Source: Candidatus Zhuqueibacterota bacterium
Lineage (GTDB): Bacteria; Zhuqueibacterota; Zhuqueibacteria; Thermofontimicrobiales; Sulfurfontimicrobiaceae
DNA length: 33,240 nucleotides
NCBI GenBank assembly: GCA_016927835.1
Contig: JAFGMA010000121.1
Coordinates: 1-33,240, forward strand
Reading direction: 5' to 3'
Numbering within the stretch: position 1 is the first letter of the stretch; every line of letters starts with the position of its first letter. Shown here piece after piece: positions 7,368 to 16,600 of this stretch. Made by a program: the position numbers and the translations under genes. The notes below the pieces were generated by a model. That model ran no database searches. It saw only the letters and a program-made list of their open reading frames with translations, and was not told where the DNA came from.

Positions 7368-9233
7368 TCAAATCGGGATACCAAGTTTTTTCAATGTTTC
7401 AGGTTTTGGTACCCCATCATCATCATACCCCCTCAGCTTGTAATACTGCGGCAGCATTTTCTCCAGAGGGACACTTCGGAGCTTGCTATCGTGTTCCCCG
7501 TTATCGTTTAAAAATCGTGCCGGAAGCGTGTCATCTTTTCGGGAAATCCCCTCCTGCGTATTCATAAAGCGCTCCAGGATGTGTACTCGTTCCCCGACTT
7601 TCAAAAAATCTTTTTGCGATAATTTGATCCCTGAGATCGATTCGAAAAGCTTGCTATATTTCCTGACATCGATGGTTTTCAGAGCGATATCCGGCAGATA
7701 CTGCATGGCGAATCCGATTAAAAATTTGGGCGTATATTTGACGATCAGCGCTTCCAGCACATACGCATACGATGTGAATTGGCAGGTTTGGAGAGAATTT
7801 ATACCGGAATACAAATTTTCAAAGAAGCGCACGAATTTGGCTTTGGCACGCGTGGTGAACGGATTTAAAAATTTCAAAAAAACTTCCAGCGCGAACGTGG
7901 TTGCCGAGAGATGACAGGCGCCGCGGTTGGCAACCGCATACGAGAGCCCCTGTCCCCAGGAACCCCTGGGATCATAAGCTGCCAGTTCCAGTCCCTTGAC
8001 GTGCATGGCAAATTCTTTTCCGCCATATTTTTCGGATAGCCAGCGCGTTCCGTTCGCCAGGTCATCTCCAAGTCCGCGGCGATACGCAATATCCTCGAGC
8101 ATCTCGCTGATACCGTTTGGATTGCCGAATTTAAGATGATTGTTTATTAATCCTCTTTCTGCGGCTTCCATGAGATATGCCAGGGAAACCGATACGGAAA
8201 TAGTGTCCAACCCCAATTTCCCGCACTGTGCATTCCAGCGGCTAATTTCATCGGGATCGAACACGCCGAGATTCGGACCGAACAGAGCGGTGGTTTCGTA
8301 TTCCGGAATTTGGACCTCGGTACCGTCGGCGAGTGTGCCTTTGTGACCGCATGCGATGGCACAGGCTCTGCAGGACCGCGTCCGGGTCTGATATTTTGCC
8401 CGCATAGATTCACCGGTGACCGCCTCTGCATTTCCATCAGCGTCATTTTTAAAATTCATCACTGGCAGAATGTTACCCTGCGAACAGAGGCGGACATTTG
8501 CCGTCGTTCCGTAGTTGCGGTACAATTCAGCCGTATAAATATTGCTGTTGATTTCCTTGAGCGCCTTTTTGCGATTCTTTTTGAATGCCTCAGGCTTCTC
8601 CGGGAGGTATTTGATACGACCGCCGCGGGCTACAATTGCTTTCAGTCGTTTTGCCCCCATGACGGCGCCGAATCCGCCGCGTCCCAAAAACCGATGCCCC
8701 GAGGCAATATTCGCGTAAAGCACCAGGTTTTCGCCGGCAGGTCCGATAGCCAACGCCCCGTCATCATTGCCCAGCTTGAACGCCGCCTGGGTTTCCGCGG
8801 TATCTTTTCCCCAGAGTTGGGTCGCATCGATGAAATGGACACCATCGGCAGCGATTTCCAGGCAAACCGGCTGCTCGCTTTTCCCGGTGATGAGCAATCC
8901 CTCGTAGCCGGCAGTTTTAAGCGCCATTCCAAAGGGTCCGCCGCAGGAAGAGGAGGCGAAAATCCCGGTAAGCGGTGATTTGGTCACGGCTGCAAATCGA
9001 CTACTGCAAGGTGCGCCGGTGCCCAGGAACATGCCCATCATGAACGCCATATAATTCTCCTCAGCCAGGGGATCGATGCCCGGACGCATTCGCTCATAAA
9101 GATATTTCAGTCCCAGCCCTTTGCCGCCGAGGTACAAACGTCTGTCTTCAGCACTAATTATAAATTCGGTAACGCGTTTTGAGGTTAAGTCAATTTCCAG
9201 AATGCGATTAGTAGAGCCAGTTATCGTTTCCAT
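7368..9233 (-). CDS. Tungsten-type aldehyde:ferredoxin oxidoreductase (AOR family)
   Basis: AOR-family enzymes oxidise aldehydes to acids, passing electrons to ferredoxin, with a bis-pterin tungsten (or molybdenum) cofactor and a 4Fe-4S cluster. The 621 residues match the usual length. Visible landmarks are the N-terminal LGGKGLGLKYLYE, the pterin-binding RFAAVTKSPLTG and GGFGAVMGAKRLKAI blocks, cluster ligands Cys288-x2-Cys291-x3-Cys295 (SCRACAIAC), the DPRGSWGQGLSYAVANRGAC block and the fourth ligand Cys484 in SLQTCQF. The substrate class cannot be told. AAGGAAG sits just before the ATG, and a good promoter candidate is about 180 bases upstream. It is a soluble cytosolic protein with no partner subunit nearby, so free ferredoxin is the likely acceptor. 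Confidence 0.93.
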   Translation of the reverse strand: METITGSTNRILEIDLTSKRVTEFIISAEDRRLYLGGKGLGLKYLYERMRPGIDPLAEENYMAFMMGMFLGTGAPCSSRFAAVTKSPLTGIFASSSCGGPFGMALKTAGYEGLLITGKSEQPVCLEIAADGVHFIDATQLWGKDTAETQAAFKLGNDDGALAIGPAGENLVLYANIASGHRFLGRGGFGAVMGAKRLKAIVARGGRIKYLPEKPEAFKKNRKKALKEINSNIYTAELYRNYGTTANVRLCSQGNILPVMNFKNDADGNAEAVTGESMRAKYQTRTRSCRACAIACGHKGTLADGTEVQIPEYETTALFGPNLGVFDPDEISRWNAQCGKLGLDTISVSVSLAYLMEAAERGLINNHLKFGNPNGISEMLEDIAYRRGLGDDLANGTRWLSEKYGGKEFAMHVKGLELAAYDPRGSWGQGLSYAVANRGACHLSATTFALEVFLKFLNPFTTRAKAKFVRFFENLYSGINSLQTCQFTSYAYVLEALIVKYTPKFLIGFAMQYLPDIALKTIDVRKYSKLFESISGIKLSQKDFLKVGERVHILERFMNTQEGISRKDDTLPARFLNDNGEHDSKLRSVPLEKMLPQYYKLRGYDDDGVPKPETLKKLGIPI

Positions 9234-9408
9234 TCTTCCTTTTCCGATATCAGACAGTTCGAGGCTAATTTCAGGTTGAAGAATCCACGCAAATCGTAAT
9301 CAAGTCAGCAAGCCTTGCGCAAACAATCTACTTCGTAATTACAGTCGCATAAAATACCAGTTACAATATCTCATTCGCAGACGACACTGAATTCAATGGA
9401 GCACCTGC

Positions 9409-9437
9409 AAAATATAGCTTTTTTAGTAAAATGTCAA
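9409..9437 (-). promoter_or_regulatory. Candidate sigma-70-type promoter for AOR and the phasin-like gene
   Basis: On the minus strand a perfect TTGACA (9432-9437) is followed after 17 bases by TATTTT (9409-9414); a TATATT two bases earlier is an alternative -10. It points at AOR, whose ATG is about 175 bases downstream. This is motif matching only; the housekeeping sigma consensus of this phylum may differ. Confidence 0.5.
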
Positions 9438-9687
9438 TGAAAAAGATATGAATTCAGGAATCATTTCTGAGGGATTTGGATCTGGAATCCGTGATGTTGC
9501 GGAAGCCCGGGTTCAAGTTCAAACGAAAATGCCGGGCATGATTGGCGCCCCCACAGTCGATTGCCTTATAAAATTTCTGGTCGTGCCGCTTATCGCCTGC
9601 CGAGTAGAACTTTGCTTTCACTCGAAAACGAGTTGAAAAATTTGCTCTTCGATTGGAAATCTTTCTGAGTCCCCCAGATATTGCTTT

Positions 9688-9708
9688 CAGAAAAAGCCAA
9701 AACCTGGC
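9688..9708 (-). terminator. Weak terminator-like hairpin after the YCF48 protein gene
   Basis: On the minus strand GCCA and TGGC arms enclose a five-base loop (9696-9708) and are followed by TTTTTC. The stem is only 4 bp, so it is a weak candidate, but it lies 18 bases after the stop codon. Confidence 0.3.
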
Positions 9709-9725
9709 GCGGTGAAATCAGGCAG

Positions 9726-12700
9726 TTATTTTATCAGCGCAATTTTCCGCATCGCAACAAAGCTGCCCGCCATTAATTTTACCATATAAATCCCGCTTGC
9801 TGCGGCTTCTCCATTGCTATCCCTGCCATTCCAGGAAATTTGATACCGACCTGCATTTTGTCGTGAATCGATTAGGGTCTGGATTTGCTGACCCATCATA
9901 TTATAAACGACTATCTTCACCCAAGACGGCGAAGCCAGGGTGTAGCGGAACCGCGTTTCCGGATTGAATGGATTAGGATAGTTCTGCGCCAACTCAAACT
10001 CCTGCGGCGAGGCTAAAAAATCCATATCATTTTCGTCAACAAAATTCGCCTGCCCCACGATGATTCTGAATTCCCGCGTGGTCTCCTCTTTGCCCGAATA
10101 AAAAGCATACGCCGGCTTATCCCTGAAATTCAGGGAAACATTGCTGGCTCGATCGATCAATTTAATATCCCAATCCGCAGGCAAATTTTGAATATCAGCC
10201 AGCGTCAGGCGGACTTCAGAATTGGGGATATTGGTTTTAAGGTGAAAATCCCAGTATTGCCCTTTGTCCGCGATTGAGCGGAAGTCACCCGTGTATAAGC
10301 CAGGATATTTCAACCAATCATCGTGGGGGAAATAAAGGGAGACATATTTATCGAAAAATGGGGCTTCGGAAAAGTCATGCAGATCAAAGGTATCAAAGGC
10401 ATCAGTCAGGCAGCCGAGGTAATTGTCTTTATCGATGAAGTGATCGCATTCGGCAATAATTTGTATGCCCCATTCGTTATCCTGAAAATTTTTTGGTACT
10501 AATAAATTAGCTATTTTTTTTTCTAATCCACCGGAACTTGCTTTGGGTGGTATCTCAATTGTTGTTGAACTAGTGCTGTTGTTTTTCACAAAATACCCCT
10601 GCCAGGGTTCTAATTGAGTTTGAGTATAATCGTAACCAGAGCTGCTGTTGCTTGTACCAAAGTATGATACCAGAAAATTCTCAACATCCTGACTTTTCTG
10701 CACATCGCTCCAACCAACAATAAAGGCATAGGGATTACCTATCTGATTCCATCCGGGCTGCAGGATTATTTGATAATTTTGAGATGTGGTTACACTGTAT
10801 CCCGAACCCACAGTTATGCCTTTCGGAGTACGAGTAATCAGCCAGAATCCATTCCCAGGTAAAAATTCATCGAAATTTTCGTGAATCGTATATTCTTTAT
10901 ACTCCCCATTCACATATCGCAGCAAGCGCCATTGGGTATCATCATACCTTCCCCAATCGTCTTCCAGAACATCTTGTGGTGCTGGGCTGTCAAGATTGAT
11001 GGGAACCGAAATCATTCGGTATGCTTCAGCAGGAGTGGTTTTGCTGTAGGTTAGATTTGCTGAATGTACCCGAACGACCTGAGGCTTCATCTGGGGCAGG
11101 GACACGTTCGGAAAATCTGTATGATTATCCGAAGGATCTGTTGCTATAAAATAATATTCCGTTCCCCGTTCAGTGATGTAACTCGCAGGAATATTTGCGC
11201 TGAAAATATCGCCGCCAGTATTGCTCATTGGACTCGATTGAAAATCTAATTCACCTCCCTGGCGATAATATAGAGAACAGGCTTCGATACTAAAATTATC
11301 TGTTATTGTCGCATTAACAGTCAAATTCTGTCCGGAATTGGCAGTCGTAATCGCTGTATGAGAAATTTCCGGTTTTATTTGATCGGATGCGATTGTCGTA
11401 AATGAATAGCTGTCGGTATCCATGATGTTCCCTGCATTATCCTCACCGTCGATGGATACGATGACTGTTTGGTTATTTTCAAAATCATTGGCAGGATTAT
11501 GGGTTAATGTATAATCAGAATTGGAACCGGTTATAACAGGTGAAACCCGAGCTTGATTTACTTTCATTACTATCTGCGATTGTTTCACCCCGCTGATATT
11601 ATCTTTGATATGGACAATAATGTTGGTCTTAACAGCTACGTTTTGTGCATTTTGGGCAGGCTCATGATTCGATGTGAACGGTTTTGTTATGTCTAAAGTG
11701 AATTTGTTTTTATCAGAGTAGCTTCCGTAAACCAGCCCATCCCACGCAATGACCTGCCACCACCAATCACCCTCTGTTAAAACTGACTGCGACGTATAGC
11801 TGGCTAATCCGCTTCCCTGGATAAATGGTGGTGTTGGAGAAAATCCAGTAATATCTTCTTTTGAACTAATAACATAATCAATATTCGCCCAATTATTATC
11901 ATTATCAAGTTCTATTTTAAAATGAAGTGTATCACCATTACTATCATCGGGTATCGACCATTTCAGTTGTGGCGTATAATCATTTATATAACTATTGTTT
12001 ATTGGCGAATTCAGTGTTGGCGCATCCGGAGCTATATTTTCAGGGCTGACTGTAGTGAAGTAATAATTATCCGGATTCATTTTATTGCCTGCATTATCCT
12101 CTGCCTCAATTGACACGTATATTTTTTCATTATACCCGAAATCGGAAGCCGGATCGTAAGTAATTGTATAATTTTCAGATGTACCAAAAATCGTATAGCT
12201 TTCATCAGAGTCGTTAACCTTCAAAACGATGGAGGATGAATTTACGCCACTTATATCGTCTTTTATATGAAATTCAATATTAGTCGCTATATTCACATTC
12301 TGCTCATATTTTTCCGGGTTATGTTCAGAAGTATATGGCGAGTTTTTATCAGTCACAGTAGAAAAAGAATAAAAATCTGTATTCATTTTATTGCCGACGT
12401 TATCTTCAGCGTCAATTGCAACTGTAATCGTTTGATTATAATTAAAATCAGAAGGTGGATTATAAGTGATAATATATTCATTTATCGTTCCTGAAAAAGA
12501 GGGACTGACCGCATTGCCGTTCACCTTCATTTCGACGCTTGATTTTTTTACGCCTTTAAAGTCATCTGAAAGCTTCATTGAAATATCTGTATCAAGTGCG
12601 ACATTCGCTGCATTTTTCGCCGGATAATGATCAGAGGTGTAGGGAGGCTCCAAATCAGGAATATACGAAGTAATGGCATATAAAATTTCCGATGTCCCGC

Positions 12701-13649
12701 TATTTTTGAATATCCAATTAGTCCCACCATTTGTCGTCTTGAGAATTTTTCCACTATTGCCAACAGCCCAACCAATGTTTGAATCAATGAAATAAACAGA
12801 ATTTAAGCTTGTTGTTCCCGCATTTTGTGAAGACCAGCCAGTACCGCCATCAGTGGTTTTAATGATTGTACCACTTTCTCCTGTTGCCCAACCAATATTC
12901 GTGCTGATGAAAAATATAGAGGTAAGATTTTTGTCAGTCCCGCTTGATTGTGTAATCCAATCTGTCCCTCCATTCGTTGTCCCCATAAGTTTACCATTGC
13001 TGCCAACTGCCCACCCATGATTCGCATCAGCGAATGTCGCAGCATTCCACATACTTGAATTTTGTCGTACCCAGTCAAATTCTCCCCCGTCAGTTGTTTT
13101 GTAAATTCCATCAAATCCTGCAATCCAGCCGGTATTTGCATCAATAAACTTTACTGAGAAACTATAATTTTGGGGAGGTCCGTAATAGGTCCATGTTCTA
13201 CCGCCGTTGCTTGTTTTAAGATTAATCCCTTCTATACCAACAGTCCAGCCAATATTTCCATCGATAAAAAATACATCGTGTAACGTTCTAGTCGTTTCAT
13301 CTTGAATTTCCCAGTTGACACCCCCGTCATCGGTAAAAAGAATGAAACCATAATGTCCAGCGAGGGGCGTATCGCCTCCAACTGCCCAGCCAGTATCCGC
13401 ATCAATAAAGCATACCGAATATAAATCATCTGTGACCGGACTGGATTGCCAGATCCAGTTCTCCCCGCTATCGATGGATTTGAGAATTTTGCCATTTGCA
13501 CCAACAGCCCAAACGGTGTAATCGGTTGCAGTTACGTAAGCGGGAGACTGCTGTGCAAATAAATTATATTGAAACAGCGACAAACAGCTCCCGATCAATA
13601 ATATAATTTTTTTGATCGACGCAGAAATTTTAGACGTGTTCATAATCAA
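9726..13649 (-). CDS. Giant exported protein: seven-bladed YCF48 propeller, Ig-like domains, T9SS-type sorting tail
   Basis: The 1307-residue protein starts with a signal peptide ending at LFA/QQ. Residues about 40-325 hold seven repeats of the GWAVGxxGxIxKTTxGGxxW type, the YCF48/HCF136 seven-bladed propeller. Then come two SbsA-type Ig-like domains (for example PPYTSDHYPAKNAANV), a fibronectin-like block (TPQLKWSIPDDSNGDTLHFK), a third Ig-like domain, a roughly 400-residue conserved block with paired Trp motifs, and the sorting tail from [15 protein letters not shown]. It is probably secreted or surface-attached through a type IX-like route. The last 750 residues are paralogous to the next protein upstream. 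TTG 13649 sits about 7 bases after AAGGAG; ATG 13643 is two codons further on. Function is unknown; the propeller suggests binding. Confidence 0.9.
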   Translation of the reverse strand: MIMNTSKISASIKKIILLIGSCLSLFQYNLFAQQSPAYVTATDYTVWAVGANGKILKSIDSGENWIWQSSPVTDDLYSVCFIDADTGWAVGGDTPLAGHYGFILFTDDGGVNWEIQDETTRTLHDVFFIDGNIGWTVGIEGINLKTSNGGRTWTYYGPPQNYSFSVKFIDANTGWIAGFDGIYKTTDGGEFDWVRQNSSMWNAATFADANHGWAVGSNGKLMGTTNGGTDWITQSSGTDKNLTSIFFISTNIGWATGESGTIIKTTDGGTGWSSQNAGTTSLNSVYFIDSNIGWAVGNSGKILKTTNGGTNWIFKNSGTSEILYAITSYIPDLEPPYTSDHYPAKNAANVALDTDISMKLSDDFKGVKKSSVEMKVNGNAVSPSFSGTINEYIITYNPPSDFNYNQTITVAIDAEDNVGNKMNTDFYSFSTVTDKNSPYTSEHNPEKYEQNVNIATNIEFHIKDDISGVNSSSIVLKVNDSDESYTIFGTSENYTITYDPASDFGYNEKIYVSIEAEDNAGNKMNPDNYYFTTVSPENIAPDAPTLNSPINNSYINDYTPQLKWSIPDDSNGDTLHFKIELDNDNNWANIDYVISSKEDITGFSPTPPFIQGSGLASYTSQSVLTEGDWWWQVIAWDGLVYGSYSDKNKFTLDITKPFTSNHEPAQNAQNVAVKTNIIVHIKDNISGVKQSQIVMKVNQARVSPVITGSNSDYTLTHNPANDFENNQTVIVSIDGEDNAGNIMDTDSYSFTTIASDQIKPEISHTAITTANSGQNLTVNATITDNFSIEACSLYYRQGGELDFQSSPMSNTGGDIFSANIPASYITERGTEYYFIATDPSDNHTDFPNVSLPQMKPQVVRVHSANLTYSKTTPAEAYRMISVPINLDSPAPQDVLEDDWGRYDDTQWRLLRYVNGEYKEYTIHENFDEFLPGNGFWLITRTPKGITVGSGYSVTTSQNYQIILQPGWNQIGNPYAFIVGWSDVQKSQDVENFLVSYFGTSNSSSGYDYTQTQLEPWQGYFVKNNSTSSTTIEIPPKASSGGLEKKIANLLVPKNFQDNEWGIQIIAECDHFIDKDNYLGCLTDAFDTFDLHDFSEAPFFDKYVSLYFPHDDWLKYPGLYTGDFRSIADKGQYWDFHLKTNIPNSEVRLTLADIQNLPADWDIKLIDRASNVSLNFRDKPAYAFYSGKEETTREFRIIVGQANFVDENDMDFLASPQEFELAQNYPNPFNPETRFRYTLASPSWVKIVVYNMMGQQIQTLIDSRQNAGRYQISWNGRDSNGEAAASGIYMVKLMAGSFVAMRKIALIK

Positions 13650-13689
13650 ATGACATCTCCTTGTTTAAACTGAAACAACAAATTGATTT

Positions 13690-16600
13690 TTAATGAATTA
13701 AACTCATCTTCCTCACCGCCACAAATCCCCTCGCCACCAGCCGCACAAAATAAACGCCGCTAACCACCTTTTCGCCGTGATCATTCATACCATTCCACGC
13801 GAAGCGATACCGTCCGGCGCTTTGCCTTTCATCCACTAGCATTCGGATTAGCTGCCCCTTTACGTTATAAATGGCAATGGTAACGCTGCTTACTGCGGGC
13901 AAGCTGTAGCTGATTTGCGTTTCCGGATTGAACGGATTGGGATAATTTTGCGCCAACTCAAACTCATGCGGCGCTGCCAAAATATCCAGATCATTTTCTT
14001 CAACAAAATTCGCCTGCCCAACGATAATTCTGAATTCGCGCATGGTCTCCTCTTTGCCCGAATAAAAAACATACGCCGGTTTATCCCTGAAATTCTGAGA
14101 AACATTGCTGGCGCGGTCTATCAATATAATATCCCAATCCGCGGGCAGATTTTGAATATCAGTCAACGTCAGGGTGACTTCCGAGTTGGTGATATTCGTT
14201 TTTACGTGAAAATCCCAGTATTGTCCTTCCGCGCTAACCTGCCTAAAATCAGCGGTGTAAAGTCCGGCTCGTTGTTCCCAATCATCGTGAGGAAAATAGA
14301 GTGAAACATACTCGATAAAAAAAGGCGGTTCAGAGAAATCATGATGATCCCATGCATCCGAGGCATCGCAAAGGCAGCCGAGATAATTGTCTTTATCGAG
14401 GTAATGATCACAATCAGCTATTATTTGCAGTCCCCATTCATCATCCTGAAACGTTTTTTGCGCCAATATATTCTCAGCCTTTTTTCCTAAACCGCCTACG
14501 GCTGCTACTGCCGGTATCTCAATTGTTGTCGTACTGCTACTAAAATTTTTAACAAAATAAGCTTCCCAGGATCTCAACTGCTTGAGTTGATGCGAATATG
14601 AAGAACCATCGTAGCCAACAAGGTTATCTTCCACATCATCAGTTTTAATAATATCGCTCCAATTAACTGTAAAGGCAAATGGGTTCCCGATCTGGTTAGA
14701 GCCGGGTTGGAGAGTTACGCTATATCTTTGGGCTGTTGTTAAGCTATAACCTGTACCTGCATCCAACGTTACCTGATTTCGGGTGATCAACCAAAATCCA
14801 TTTCCAGGCGTGAAATCATCAAAATTGTTATCAACTGTATATTCCGTATAATGTCCGTTGACATAACGCAATAAGCGCCACTGCGTATCATCGTAACTGC
14901 CCAGATCATCTACAAGCACATCACGCGCTGATTTGTTGAGCAAATTATTGGGCACAGAGATCATTTGATAAGTCATAGCTTTTGTGGCTTCAGCGAATTT
15001 CAAATTGGAAGATCGGACCCGCACTATCAGCGGATTTGCACCATTATTGGCAGTTTCAGGACAAAACGCTTGATTATCCGATGAGTCTTTTGCCGAAATA
15101 TAATATTCCACTCCGCGTTCGTTGATGTAGCCTGCAGGGATCGTATCCTGATAAGCATAGCCACCTACATTAGTCATTTCTTTAGTCTGGAACACCAAAG
15201 CTCCACCCATCCGATAATGGAGCTTGGCTTCCTTAATGCCTACATTATCCGTAATTTGGGCTTCGATGTTTATACTTTCGCTTGAATTTCTAGTATCCAC
15301 TGGAGTATGTTCAATCCGCGGATGCGTTGTATCTAATTGGGCAGTAGTGAAATAATAATTATCCGTTTCCATCTTATTCCCGGCAAAGTCTTCCGCATCA
15401 ATTGATACTGTCACTATTGCATCGGAATCGAAATCATTCTCCGGATTATAGGTCAATGTATAATTTAGAGATGACCCAGAAATAGCAGGATTAACACTGT
15501 CTCCATTCACCTTCATAACGATACTTGATTGATCAACTCCGCTAGTAGAATCCTCAATACTTACACTGATATTTGTATTGGTGGGAATATTTGCAGCGTT
15601 TTTAGCAGGATTATGCCCGGAAGTATATGGTTTTTTCGTATCCAGGATGAATTGATATTTATTAGAATAACTCCCATAAATCTGACCATCCCAGGCAGCA
15701 ACACGCCACCACCAATCACCCTCACTCATAACTGATTGCATGGTATAGCTTGCAGAACCAGTACCTTCAGGCACGGGGGGAGTTGGTGAAAATCCTGAAG
15801 TTGAGTTTTTTGATTCATAAGTAAAATTGACTGTGGTCCAATTATTATCGTTATCCAATTCGATCTTAAAATGCAAAGCATCCTCGTTGTCATCGTTCGG
15901 TATTTGCCATGAAAATTGAGGTGAGTCGTCTTTAATATAACTGTCATTTTCCGGATAGCTTAAAAGGGGGGCGGCAGGAGCAATGTTGACACCTTCACCT
16001 TCAGTCGTGAATTTATAATAGTCATTGGGCATTTTATTACCAAGGCTGTCCTCTGCATCAATTGATATACTTACAATTTGATCATAATCAAAATCATCGG
16101 GAGGATTATATGTCAATACGTAATCAGCAGAAGTTCCTTCTATATTAAATAATACTTCTATATCATTCACCTTTAGTGCAAGGCTGTCTCGCTTTACACC
16201 GCTGAAATCATCCTTCACATGTACAGTGATATTGGTGCTAATTGATACATTGGTAGCCCCTATTGATGGATTATGGTTTGTCGTGTATGGCGCTGTTGTA
16301 TCAATAGTAAATTTTCTTTCTTCCGATACTTCTCCATAATATTGTCCATCCCAGGCAGACACTCGGCACCAATATTCTCCGTCTGCCAAACCGCTAGTTA
16401 GGGTAAAGCTGCAAGTACCATTACCTTGAGGTAGTGGAGGCATTGGAATAAAGCCTATGGTACTATAACAACTTTCAAAGGGGCTTCCGGGAATTTGATT
16501 GACAAAATTATTATCAGTAACAATCTCTACCTTAAAATGTAACGAATCAGTATTTTTATCTGCTGGTATGGACCAATTCAATATAGGTGTATTGTCATTT

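Larger units (their letters stand above)
9234..9725. other. Intergenic region between AOR and the YCF48 surface protein
   Basis: Nothing convincing codes here. A 62-codon plus-strand frame at 9448-9636 has no ribosome binding site and no recognisable content. The stretch holds a promoter candidate for AOR (9409-9437), a small hairpin with 5-bp arms ACTCG/CGAGT and an AAAA loop at 9619-9632, and a weak terminator-like hairpin at 9696-9708 just after the upstream gene. Confidence 0.6.

Noticed and set aside
9448-9636. 62-codon plus-strand ORF
   Set aside because: It has no ribosome site and no family match, and it lies in an intergenic stretch with minus-strand genes on both sides.
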